NCBI GenBank assembly: GCA_018968785.1
Contig: JAGWZN010000011.1
Span: forward strand, 1-10,973
Source of the DNA: Patescibacteria group bacterium
Lineage (GTDB): Bacteria > Patescibacteriota > UBA1384 > CAILIB01
DNA: 10,973 nt
Direction: 5' to 3'
How positions within the stretch are numbered: the stretch's first letter is position 1; every line of letters begins with the position of its first letter. Positions 4,769 through 10,973 of this stretch are shown in pieces. The position numbers and the translations under genes were made by a program. The notes under the pieces are model-generated. The model was not told the DNA's origin and searched no databases. It was given only the letters and a program-made list of their open reading frames with translations.

Positions 4769-5524
4769 GTGATTGATATTTCCCATTTAACCACCAACGG
4801 CAAGATGATTTTTCTGGCGTGTGACCAAGGGATGGAACACGGTCCGGAAGATTTTAATGAACGAAACATTGACCCATCCTATATTTTTGACATCGCTATT
4901 AAATCTGGATTAAATGCTGTGATTTTCGGGAAAGGAATCACTGAAAAGTACTATCCGGAATACCGATCCCAGATTCCTTTGATACTGAAACTGAACGGCC
5001 ACAGCCGGTTTAATAAACCGGACTCCTGGGGCCCGATGAACTGTGAGGTGGGAGAAGCGATCGCTCTGGGAGCGGCCGCGGTTGGGTACACCATTCACTT
5101 GGGCAGCCTGCATGAGCCGGAAATGTTCACCCAGTTCGGAAAGATCGTCCGGGAGGCGCATGAAGCCGGAGTGCCGGCAATTGCCTGGGTTTATCCGCGC
5201 GGTCCCGAGATTAGCGATCCGATGACTCCCCAAATGACCGCCTACGCCGCCCGGGTTGGCATGGAACTGGGTGCCGATATCGTCAAAGTGTATAATCCCG
5301 GCGACGTTGGCGCGCTGCGCTGGATGGGGCTCTGTGCCGGCAAAACCAAGGTAGTGATTTCCGGTGGTAATAAAGTGAGTCCGGAAGAGTATGCCGATGA
5401 GGCGCGCGATATCATGCGGGCCGGACTGTCCGGTGTGGCAGTCGGTCGCAACGTTTGGCAGTCGGATGATCCGTATCGGGTGTGTGATCAGATTAAGGAT
5501 ATTATCTACAACAATGCCTATTGA
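4769..5524 (+). CDS. Class I fructose-bisphosphate aldolase, archaeal (DhnA) type
   Basis: The protein should cleave fructose 1,6-bisphosphate to dihydroxyacetone phosphate and glyceraldehyde 3-phosphate through a Schiff base, in cytosolic glycolysis or gluconeogenesis. It has the archaeal-type landmarks: DQGMEHGP (residues 19-26), AWVYPRG (139-145) with the likely proton-relay Tyr142, the Schiff-base lysine K173 in ADIVKVYNPGD, then the phosphate-binding segments VISGGNK (196-202) and VAVGRNVWQ (223-231). At 251 aa it has the family's usual length and appears complete. The related FbaB and LsrF-type enzymes share the fold, but this motif set fits fructose-bisphosphate aldolase best. It starts with GTG behind a strong SD. 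Its last 11 bases overlap the start of the histidine kinase gene. Confidence 0.9.
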   Translation: MIDISHLTTNGKMIFLACDQGMEHGPEDFNERNIDPSYIFDIAIKSGLNAVIFGKGITEKYYPEYRSQIPLILKLNGHSRFNKPDSWGPMNCEVGEAIALGAAAVGYTIHLGSLHEPEMFTQFGKIVREAHEAGVPAIAWVYPRGPEISDPMTPQMTAYAARVGMELGADIVKVYNPGDVGALRWMGLCAGKTKVVISGGNKVSPEEYADEARDIMRAGLSGVAVGRNVWQSDDPYRVCDQIKDIIYNNAY

Positions 5525-6254
5525 TCCGAAAGTCGGTCCAAAATCGGTTACTGGGGCGGATTCCGCCGAAGCGCAAACCGAGTTCTTTCTGGCGGCTTCC
5601 CATCAGCTAAAGTCGCCGTTGGCAATTGTCCAGTGGTGCTTGCAGTCATTGCTGGAGTCGCCGGAGTTAGCAACCAAGGAACGGACGCTGGTGGTGAAGG
5701 CGCTGACCCAGACTAATACCATGAGCCATCTGATCACCGATATGCTGCATATTTTTCGGCTGGTCAATCAGCGCGGGCGGTTGGCCAATCTGGTATCAGT
5801 CGATCTCAACCGGATTATCGACGAAACGGTCGAGCAGGGCGTCGAGCTGGCCCACGGAGCGAAAGTACAGGTGGAAAAAGGGCCGATCGAGCAGTTGCCG
5901 TTTATTCCCGCCGAAGAAACCTATCTGCGTCAGGCGCTGTACAACCTGATTGAGAACGCGATTAAGTACTCCTATCCAGGCGGACGGGTTACCGTGACGG
6001 CGGAGCGGGAGAAGGATGGTCGGATCGGTATCTCGGTGACCGACCAGGGGATCGGTATTGGCGAGGCGGACCAATTAAAGCTTTTTACTGAGTTTTTCCG
6101 GAGCGAGGCGGCGCGCGATCATGCCCATGAGGGAACCGGACTGGGGCTGGTACTGGTGAAGCATGTCATAGAGGAGTTAGGGGGAACCGTGTCAGTGAAA
6201 AGCCGGCTGCAGCATGGCTCGACGTTTACCATCCATTTACCGGTAAAGCGGTAA
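5514..6254 (+). CDS. Soluble histidine kinase without sensor domain
   Basis: A 246-aa sensor-kinase core with no membrane segment and no PAS, GAF or other input domain. The HisKA dimerisation helix carries the phospho-acceptor H30 in ASHQLKSPLA. The HATPase domain has the N box (LYNLIENAIKYS, N148), the G1 box DQGIGIG (177-183), an F box (FTEFFRS) and the G2 box GTGLGL (208-213). All ATP-site elements look intact. No response regulator is adjacent, so its partner is elsewhere. The ATG at 5514 overlaps the aldolase stop by 11 nt, implying translational coupling; the open frame extends upstream, but that part is aldolase-overlapping sequence with no kinase character. Input must come from the 25-residue N-terminus, a partner protein, or a cytosolic ligand; a metabolic link to the aldolase is inference. 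Confidence 0.9.
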   Translation: MPIDPKVGPKSVTGADSAEAQTEFFLAASHQLKSPLAIVQWCLQSLLESPELATKERTLVVKALTQTNTMSHLITDMLHIFRLVNQRGRLANLVSVDLNRIIDETVEQGVELAHGAKVQVEKGPIEQLPFIPAEETYLRQALYNLIENAIKYSYPGGRVTVTAEREKDGRIGISVTDQGIGIGEADQLKLFTEFFRSEAARDHAHEGTGLGLVLVKHVIEELGGTVSVKSRLQHGSTFTIHLPVKR

Positions 6255-6260
6255 TTACCG
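6236..6260. terminator. Paired palindromes at the convergent gene junction, possible bidirectional terminator
   Basis: TTTACCGGTAAA (6236-6247) and CGGTAATTACCG (6249-6260) are each perfect 12-bp palindromes; the second is centred on the junction of the two opposite stop codons (6252-6254 and 6257-6255). Between them, TTACCG and CGGTAA units can form 6-bp stems with loops of six to eight bases. Short T runs lie on the + side (6261-6263). It may be a compact terminator built into the coding ends, but the stems are short. Confidence 0.35.
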
Positions 6261-8024
6261 TTTCATTAAATCAATAAACACATTACTGGGAATATCAACG
6301 TTCCCAAACCGTTTCATCTTCTTTTTTCCTTTTTTCTGCTTCTCTAATAGCTTATTTTTGCGGGTTACGTCGCCGCCGTACAGCTTGGCCGTTACATCTT
6401 TCCGGAAGGCCGAGATAGTTTCCCGGGCGATCACCTTGCCGCCAATGGCCGCTTGAATCGCAACTTCAAAATTGTGTTTGGGAATCAGCTCTTTGAGCTT
6501 CTCAACCATAGTCCGTCCGATGCTGACGGAAGCGGTTCGCGGCACGATTGTGGAGAGAGCGTCCACCGGATTGCCGGCCACGAGGATATCAATCTTAACC
6601 AGATCAGCCGACCGGTATCCGATCAGGTCGTAACTCATGGAAGCATAGCCGGAGCTGATACTTTTTAGCTCGTCATAGTAGCTCACCACAATCTCGGAGA
6701 GTGGAATTTCAAAGCTGAGCAGTACCCGATCCTCATCGAGAAATTGAGTGTGCTGATACGCGCCGCGGTGACCAACGCTCAAATCCATGATCGCTCCCAG
6801 ATAGGATTGCGGCGTTACCACTTCCAGCTTGACCCACGGTTCGGACATTCCGGTGATCCGCGTAATATCCGGCAGCTCGGCTGGGTTCTGTACCTCCACC
6901 GCCTGTCCGTCGGTCGTGGTAATCTGGTAAGCCACGGAAGGAACGGTGGCAATTACTTCAATGCCGTACTCCCGCTGCAGCCGCTCAATAACAATCTCCA
7001 AGTGTAACATTCCCAGGAAACCGCAACGGAAGCCAAATCCGAGCGCCGGCGAATGTTCGGGAACGTACTGGAGGGAGGCGTCATTCAACTTTAACTTGCC
7101 AATGGCGTCCCGCAGCGCCGGATACTGATCGCTATCGATGGCGTACAACGAAGCGAACACCATCGGTGTGACGACCCGGTAGCCCGGCAGCGGCTCCGGA
7201 TGCAGCTTACCGGCTACAGTCACCGTGTCGCCGATGCCGATATCGCTCACCTCCTTCAGACCGGTGACGATATAGCCGATCTCGCCGGTCCGCAGCGATT
7301 CCGACCGCTCCCGTCCCGGACGGAAGTAGCCGACCTCCAAGCTCTCCGTCTCCTTTTTTCCCTGAATCAGCCGAATAGCGACCTGGTCGTCCAAGTTTCC
7401 GTCGACAATACGGACGTAGGCGACAACGCCGCGGTAGGCATCAAATATACAGTCAAAAACCAGCGCGCGCAGCGGCTTATCTTGATTTCCAGCCGGAGCG
7501 GGAACGATCTGGATTACCCGGTTCAGAATCTCTTTTACGCCGGCGCCGGTTTTACCGGAGGCAAAGATGATATCGTCAGGAGGACAGCCGAGCAGCTTTA
7601 CCAGCTCCTGCGCCCGGCGCTCCGGTTCGGCATGCGGCAAATCAATCTTATTAATCACCGGAATAATTGCCAGATTCTGGTCGATTGCCTGGTAAAGGGT
7701 GGACAAGGTTTGGGCTTGGACGCCTTGAGAGGCGTCAACCAGCAAGATGGCGCCTTCGACAGCAGCCAACGAACGGGAAACCTCATACGAAAAATCGACG
7801 TGGCCGGGTGTGTCGATGAGGTTTAAAATATAGTCGCCGTACCGCATCCGCACCGGCTGCAGTTTAATGGTAATGCCGCGTTCCCGTTCCAGATCCATCT
7901 GGTCCAGTAGCTGATCTTTCATCTCCCGGTCGGAAACGGTTTGAGTCAGCTCAAGCATTCGGTCGGCCAAGGTAGACTTGCCATGGTCGACATGGGCAAT
8001 AATAACGAAGTTGCGGTAGTTCAT
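6255..8024 (-). CDS. lepA: Elongation factor 4 (LepA), ribosomal back-translocase GTPase
   Basis: LepA is a translational GTPase that binds the ribosome and acts in initiation, back-translocation or 30S biogenesis. The 589-aa length is standard. G1 is AHVDHGKST (10-18), switch I contains ERGITIK (48-54), G3 is DTPGH (71-75), G4 is NKID (125-128), and G5 reads SGK (156-158) where SAK is usual. The LepA-specific C-terminal domain is complete, ending in the characteristic KKGKKKMKRFGNVDIP segment. The ATG at 8024 overlaps the stop of the upstream 127-aa gene as ATGA and has no SD, so translation is probably coupled. It is last in the ftsH-murJ-lepA operon and its stop abuts that of the convergent histidine kinase. 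Confidence 0.97.
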   Translation of the reverse strand: MNYRNFVIIAHVDHGKSTLADRMLELTQTVSDREMKDQLLDQMDLERERGITIKLQPVRMRYGDYILNLIDTPGHVDFSYEVSRSLAAVEGAILLVDASQGVQAQTLSTLYQAIDQNLAIIPVINKIDLPHAEPERRAQELVKLLGCPPDDIIFASGKTGAGVKEILNRVIQIVPAPAGNQDKPLRALVFDCIFDAYRGVVAYVRIVDGNLDDQVAIRLIQGKKETESLEVGYFRPGRERSESLRTGEIGYIVTGLKEVSDIGIGDTVTVAGKLHPEPLPGYRVVTPMVFASLYAIDSDQYPALRDAIGKLKLNDASLQYVPEHSPALGFGFRCGFLGMLHLEIVIERLQREYGIEVIATVPSVAYQITTTDGQAVEVQNPAELPDITRITGMSEPWVKLEVVTPQSYLGAIMDLSVGHRGAYQHTQFLDEDRVLLSFEIPLSEIVVSYYDELKSISSGYASMSYDLIGYRSADLVKIDILVAGNPVDALSTIVPRTASVSIGRTMVEKLKELIPKHNFEVAIQAAIGGKVIARETISAFRKDVTAKLYGGDVTRKNKLLEKQKKGKKKMKRFGNVDIPSNVFIDLMKR

Positions 8025-8404
8025 TTTTGCGCGGGTATCAGAGTGGGAGCCAGTTGTTCGGCCTGTTGTTTGATCTGTTGAGTTGCCTGGGCTTTCAGTT
8101 GATTCTCCTGTTGGGTAATTTGTTGATTGGCAGCCTGTTTAATCTGCTGCTGGGCGGTATCAGCTGCCTGATGGACCGCTTGATTCGCTTTTTGCTCGGT
8201 CGCCTGCCGGACTTGGTTGCCGAGATCGGTAAAGCTGCCGATCGGAAACTCCAGAAACCGTTGGTGCTTGACCAAACCGGCCAAGCTCCACAAGGCGGCG
8301 CTTCCGATTAAGAAAATCACCACCGCCAGGAAGGCTACCAGAAAACAGCTCTGGTAGGGTGTTCGGTCTAGCGGCGGAGTGTAGAACCTCTCAGTTTGAC
8401 CCAC
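8021..8404 (-). CDS. Single-pass membrane protein with Gln/Ala-rich coiled coil, 127 aa
   Basis: No family is recognised. A short N-terminal tail precedes one membrane helix (about residues 19-43), followed by a C-terminal region from about 60 to 120 dominated by Gln, Ala, Lys and Asn. In it, I88, I96, L103, I111 and L118 follow an 8-7-8-7 spacing, suggesting a long amphipathic helix or coiled coil with a 15-residue period. The start is GTG at 8404, supported by AGAGGAG five bases upstream within murJ, so the gene overlaps murJ by 37 nt; its TGA overlaps the lepA ATG. Because it is locked between murJ and lepA, it is translated with them. It might be a membrane-anchored partner or spacer, but function is unknown. 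Confidence 0.75.
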   Translation of the reverse strand: MGQTERFYTPPLDRTPYQSCFLVAFLAVVIFLIGSAALWSLAGLVKHQRFLEFPIGSFTDLGNQVRQATEQKANQAVHQAADTAQQQIKQAANQQITQQENQLKAQATQQIKQQAEQLAPTLIPAQK

Positions 8405-9945
8405 CCAAGCTCCTCTTTACTTCTGATCGTACTATAGCCGAAATAGGCGGCAATACCAACCAGTCCGGCCAGCACTCCTTGAATCATCAGGCCGATTACC
8501 CGGGTGGTGCTGATCCAGCCGGTGCTGACATAGATACTATCAACGATATGGAGGGTGGCCCAAGCGGTCGCCGCCAGAATCAGTGATCCAATACCGTAGT
8601 TCAGTCCGTATCCGGCTAAGGAGCGGAACGACAGATGTAAAATATTACGGCGGTAGAGGATGAAAAAGTAAGCGAAGAACTGGCAGAACGCGATAGTCAT
8701 TTCCGAAAACGCGAAGGTCGCGACGGAAAAGTGCAGTACGGTTACCCCGACGTAGCTGATCGCGATTCCAAGGGCGCTGGTAACAATGGCGATATACATG
8801 GGCGTCTTGGCGTCCCGGGTGGCGTAAAAAATCCGGGACAGTACCACCACCAGCGAAGACGGAATAGTGCTAATCATAAACCAGATAAAGGTGGAGATGG
8901 CAATTATGGTCAGTTCCCAGCTGGCGCCGCTAATGCCAAAGTAAAGCCGGATAATCTGAGCGCGCAGGATCAGTGAGAACGCCAGTATCGGCAGGAGGAT
9001 AAAGAGCGTTAGTCGGAACGCCTTGGTGAGCAGAGCGTTCATTTCTGTCCATTGCTGCTCGCCGGCTTGGGCGGAGAGCGCCGGGAAGCAGGCGGTCGCC
9101 AGCGAGTTGGCAACAATCACCGTCGGCGTAGTCTGCAGATCGTTAATACCGTTAAAGATGGTGATTGACCCTTTCTGCAGCCCTGATCCCAGGCTGTTAT
9201 ACACCGAAAGCAGTGTTTGGGTGGCGCCTTGGCTAGCGCCGCGCGGCCACATCAGTTGTAAGATAGTCCGCAGCTCGTTCGTAAAGCGGAGATCGAACCG
9301 GACCCGGTAACCGGTCATGCGCAGCTCCAGATACTGAATTAAGAAATGCAGGAAAGCACCGGCGACCACGGCATAAATCACCACGGCAATGCCGTGTTGG
9401 CGAGCCATAATACCGCCGATAATGATCGACAGATTATAAACCAGCGGCGCGAAGGAGTAGGTGGCAAACCGCCGGTAGCCGTTCAGTAGCGAACCGAGGA
9501 TAAATGACCAGGAGAAAAAGAGAGTCTGAAGGAGCAGCAACCGGCTAAAACGGACGGTAAGCGCTTGGCGGCCGGCATCGAAATGGGGCGCCAATTCACC
9601 AATGATAAACGGCATCAGGAAATAAAGAATAGCCATGACGATGATAAGCACCACCGTGGCCCAACTGAGCAACTGGTTGGTTACCTCTGCCGCCTGAGCG
9701 TTCTTTTTCCGGTTCAGCAAGCCGGTTAGGATCGGAATGACGGCGCTCGTAATGGCGCCGAAAATCAGGACGTTGAATAAAAAGTCAGAGACGCGAAAAC
9801 TCGTGTAATAAACATCTAAATCGGCCCGGTTGATAAACCGGTAAAAGATCAAGTTGCGAACCAGGCCAAGCACGTTACTGAGCAGGGCGGTAATAACCAA
9901 CAGGGCGGATGCCTGCCGGACAGTGTGGGATCGGAGGCTTAACAT
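8368..9945 (-). CDS. murJ: Lipid II flippase MurJ
   Basis: MurJ exports the peptidoglycan precursor lipid II across the cytoplasmic membrane and belongs to the MVF family of the MOP superfamily. The 525-aa product has the expected array of about 14 membrane helices. The N-terminal signature is present: LLSNVLGLVRN (21-31), a DVYYTSFRVSDFLFN segment, then GAITSAVIPIL (63-73). R30 and R51 align by eye with the cavity arginines R24 and R52 of E. coli MurJ. The ATG at 9945 is chosen because homology begins there; the frame is open further upstream but overlaps ftsH and adds a Pro/Ser/Lys-rich stretch with no family match. No SD is seen before 9945. It lies 25 nt after ftsH and overlaps the next gene by 37 nt. 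Wzx-type flippases are related, but the motif layout favours MurJ. Confidence 0.93.
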   Translation of the reverse strand: MLSLRSHTVRQASALLVITALLSNVLGLVRNLIFYRFINRADLDVYYTSFRVSDFLFNVLIFGAITSAVIPILTGLLNRKKNAQAAEVTNQLLSWATVVLIIVMAILYFLMPFIIGELAPHFDAGRQALTVRFSRLLLLQTLFFSWSFILGSLLNGYRRFATYSFAPLVYNLSIIIGGIMARQHGIAVVIYAVVAGAFLHFLIQYLELRMTGYRVRFDLRFTNELRTILQLMWPRGASQGATQTLLSVYNSLGSGLQKGSITIFNGINDLQTTPTVIVANSLATACFPALSAQAGEQQWTEMNALLTKAFRLTLFILLPILAFSLILRAQIIRLYFGISGASWELTIIAISTFIWFMISTIPSSLVVVLSRIFYATRDAKTPMYIAIVTSALGIAISYVGVTVLHFSVATFAFSEMTIAFCQFFAYFFILYRRNILHLSFRSLAGYGLNYGIGSLILAATAWATLHIVDSIYVSTGWISTTRVIGLMIQGVLAGLVGIAAYFGYSTIRSKEELGWVKLRGSTLRR

Positions 9946-9970
9946 GGGCGACGCGCGCTTAAAACTAGGG

Positions 9971-10973
9971 CTAGGAGGTGGTCGGATCAGTCGATTTACT
10001 GATTCCGGTTTCGGTCTGGAGAATATGGGCCAGCTCTTCGCCGCCAACCGTCTCTTTGTCCAGTAGGAGATTGGTTAATTCATCCAGGGCGCGCCGGTAC
10101 TTAGTGAGTACGGAAATCGCTTTCTCTTCCGCTTGTTTAATAATCCGATTGACTTCGGCATCAATTTCGGTCGCGACCTTTTCCGAATAGTCCCGCTCTT
10201 CGCCGGCGCCAATACTGCGGCCGAGGAACACCTGCTCATGATGCTCGCCAAAAGTGCGTAATCCCAGATGTTCGCTCATACCGTAGCTGGTAACCATCTG
10301 CCGGGCGGTTGAGGTGGCCCGTTGCAGGTCGTTTGAGGCGCCGGTGGTGGGCTCATTGAAATACATCATCTCCGCCAGCCGGCCGCCGAGCATCATGGCT
10401 AACTCGTCTTCAAATTTACTGCGGCTGACCAGGTGCTTATCCTCTTTGGGCAGGCTCCAGGTGAGGCCGAGCGCCATGCCCCGGCTGATAATGGAGACCT
10501 TATGAACATCGTCGGTATTAGGGAGAACATGGCCCACAATAGCGTGGCCGGCTTCATGTACTGCCGTAATCTTCTTCTCTTTATCGGACAGTACCCGGCT
10601 CGGCCGTTCCGGTCCAACCAGAATCTTTTCTACTGCTTCGTGCAAAATAGCGGCGGTAATCTCCTTCAAGCCGGCCCGGGCGGTAAGAATGGCCGCTTCA
10701 TTCATAATGTTCTTGAGATCAGCCGGTGACATGCCGGCAGTCTGGCCGGCGATATCATCCAGCTTAACATCGGCCGCGATCGGTTTATGGGTGGCGTACA
10801 CGTTTAATACCTCCAGTCGCTCTTGGCGGGTCGGCAGATCAACCACTACCCGCCGGTCGAAGCGACCGGGACGGAGAAGCGCCGGATCCAAGACGTCAGG
10901 GCGGTTCGTTGCCGCCAGGATAATGATCCCCTGATCGGTATCAAATCCGTCCATCTCTACCAGAATCTGGTTT
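9971..10973 (-). CDS. ftsH: ATP-dependent zinc metalloprotease FtsH (C-terminal part)
   Basis: FtsH is a membrane-anchored hexameric AAA+ protease that degrades misfolded membrane and short-lived cytosolic proteins. The window holds the C-terminal 333 or so residues; the membrane helices, Walker A and Walker B lie beyond the right edge. Counting from the methionine at 10954, the second region of homology is LAATNRPDVLDPALLRPGRFDR (13-34, split here for reference) with arginine fingers R28 and R31. The zinc site is HEAGH (133-137), with the third ligand D209 in ASNDLQRAT. The frame continues upstream of 10954 as NQILVE, typical of FtsH, so that methionine is internal. The C-terminal tail is short (ETGISKSTDPTTS). 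This is the first visible gene of the - strand operon. Confidence 0.97.
   Translation of the reverse strand, partial: NQILVEMDGFDTDQGIIILAATNRPDVLDPALLRPGRFDRRVVVDLPTRQERLEVLNVYATHKPIAADVKLDDIAGQTAGMSPADLKNIMNEAAILTARAGLKEITAAILHEAVEKILVGPERPSRVLSDKEKKITAVHEAGHAIVGHVLPNTDDVHKVSIISRGMALGLTWSLPKEDKHLVSRSKFEDELAMMLGGRLAEMMYFNEPTTGASNDLQRATSTARQMVTSYGMSEHLGLRTFGEHHEQVFLGRSIGAGEERDYSEKVATEIDAEVNRIIKQAEEKAISVLTKYRRALDELTNLLLDKETVGGEELAHILQTETGISKSTDPTTS

Noticed and set aside
5391..5513. N-terminal extension of the histidine kinase back to 5391
   Set aside because: This stretch is the aldolase coding sequence read in another frame and shows no domain character; the ATG at 5514 is the natural start.
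7200..7826. 208-aa + strand open frame opposite lepA
   Set aside because: It lies wholly antisense to a well-conserved GTPase gene, and its translation looks like the reverse of coding bias with no family features.
9946..10047. N-terminal extension of MurJ to 10047
   Set aside because: The extension overlaps ftsH, is Pro/Ser/Lys-rich and has no counterpart in MurJ proteins, whose homology begins at the methionine at 9945.
1..10973. CRISPR array, integrase or transposase gene
   Set aside because: No regularly spaced repeats and no recombinase or transposase motifs were seen in any frame; the mobile-like signals are non-coding only.
1..10973. Apparent excess of CCGG/GCCGG tetramers across the window
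   Set aside because: It stands out by eye but fits GC-rich codon choices for Ala, Gly and Pro; without a k-mer count against a background model it is not a supported signal.

Overview
The window looks like a core-gene neighbourhood from a bacterium with a small, streamlined genome, most likely a member of the Candidate Phyla Radiation (Patescibacteria). This is inference. It rests on a minimal DnaJ without a zinc finger, an archaeal-type class I fructose-bisphosphate aldolase, a histidine kinase with no sensor domain, tightly packed or overlapping genes, and several conserved-looking membrane proteins I cannot name. UGA is used as a stop codon by three genes here (NUDIX, aldolase, the 127-aa protein), so the glycine-UGA code of Gracilibacteria/SR1 does not apply. 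I cannot place the organism more precisely.

Left part, + strand (1-6254): the tail of an acidic protein (probably DnaK), a 201-aa DnaJ-like co-chaperone and a 171-aa membrane protein. A 379-nt gene-poor stretch follows (1201-1579). It is full of secondary structure and contains tRNA-Lys(UUU) with an encoded CCA end. Next come an ADP-ribose-pyrophosphatase-like NUDIX hydrolase, a 160-nt element with inverted-repeat ends, a 557-aa polytopic membrane protein with a good sigma-70 promoter and Shine-Dalgarno (SD) site, a 207-aa aquaporin-family channel, the aldolase, and a histidine kinase whose start overlaps the aldolase stop.

Right part, - strand (10973-6255): an apparent operon in the order ftsH (5' end outside the window), murJ, a 127-aa single-pass protein with a Gln/Ala-rich coiled coil, and lepA. 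Gaps are 25 nt, then a 37-nt overlap, then a 4-nt ATGA overlap. The set joins membrane protein quality control, lipid II export and translation. The histidine kinase and lepA converge with no base between their stop codons.

The most unusual material is non-coding. First, tRNA-Lys is bracketed by copies of its own ends: a 10-bp copy of the 5' acceptor strand lies upstream, and a perfect 21-bp copy of the 3' end, including CCA, lies 125 bp downstream. The downstream repeat resembles the att duplication left by tRNA-targeted integration. The two copies together could also form an outer acceptor-like stem around the true tRNA. Second, a 159-bp element with 16-bp perfect terminal inverted repeats, further internal inverted repeats and a possible 3-bp ATT target duplication sits exactly at the NUDIX stop codon, like a MITE or a large structured RNA. 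Third, the aquaporin lacks the nearly invariant arginine after its second NPA motif.
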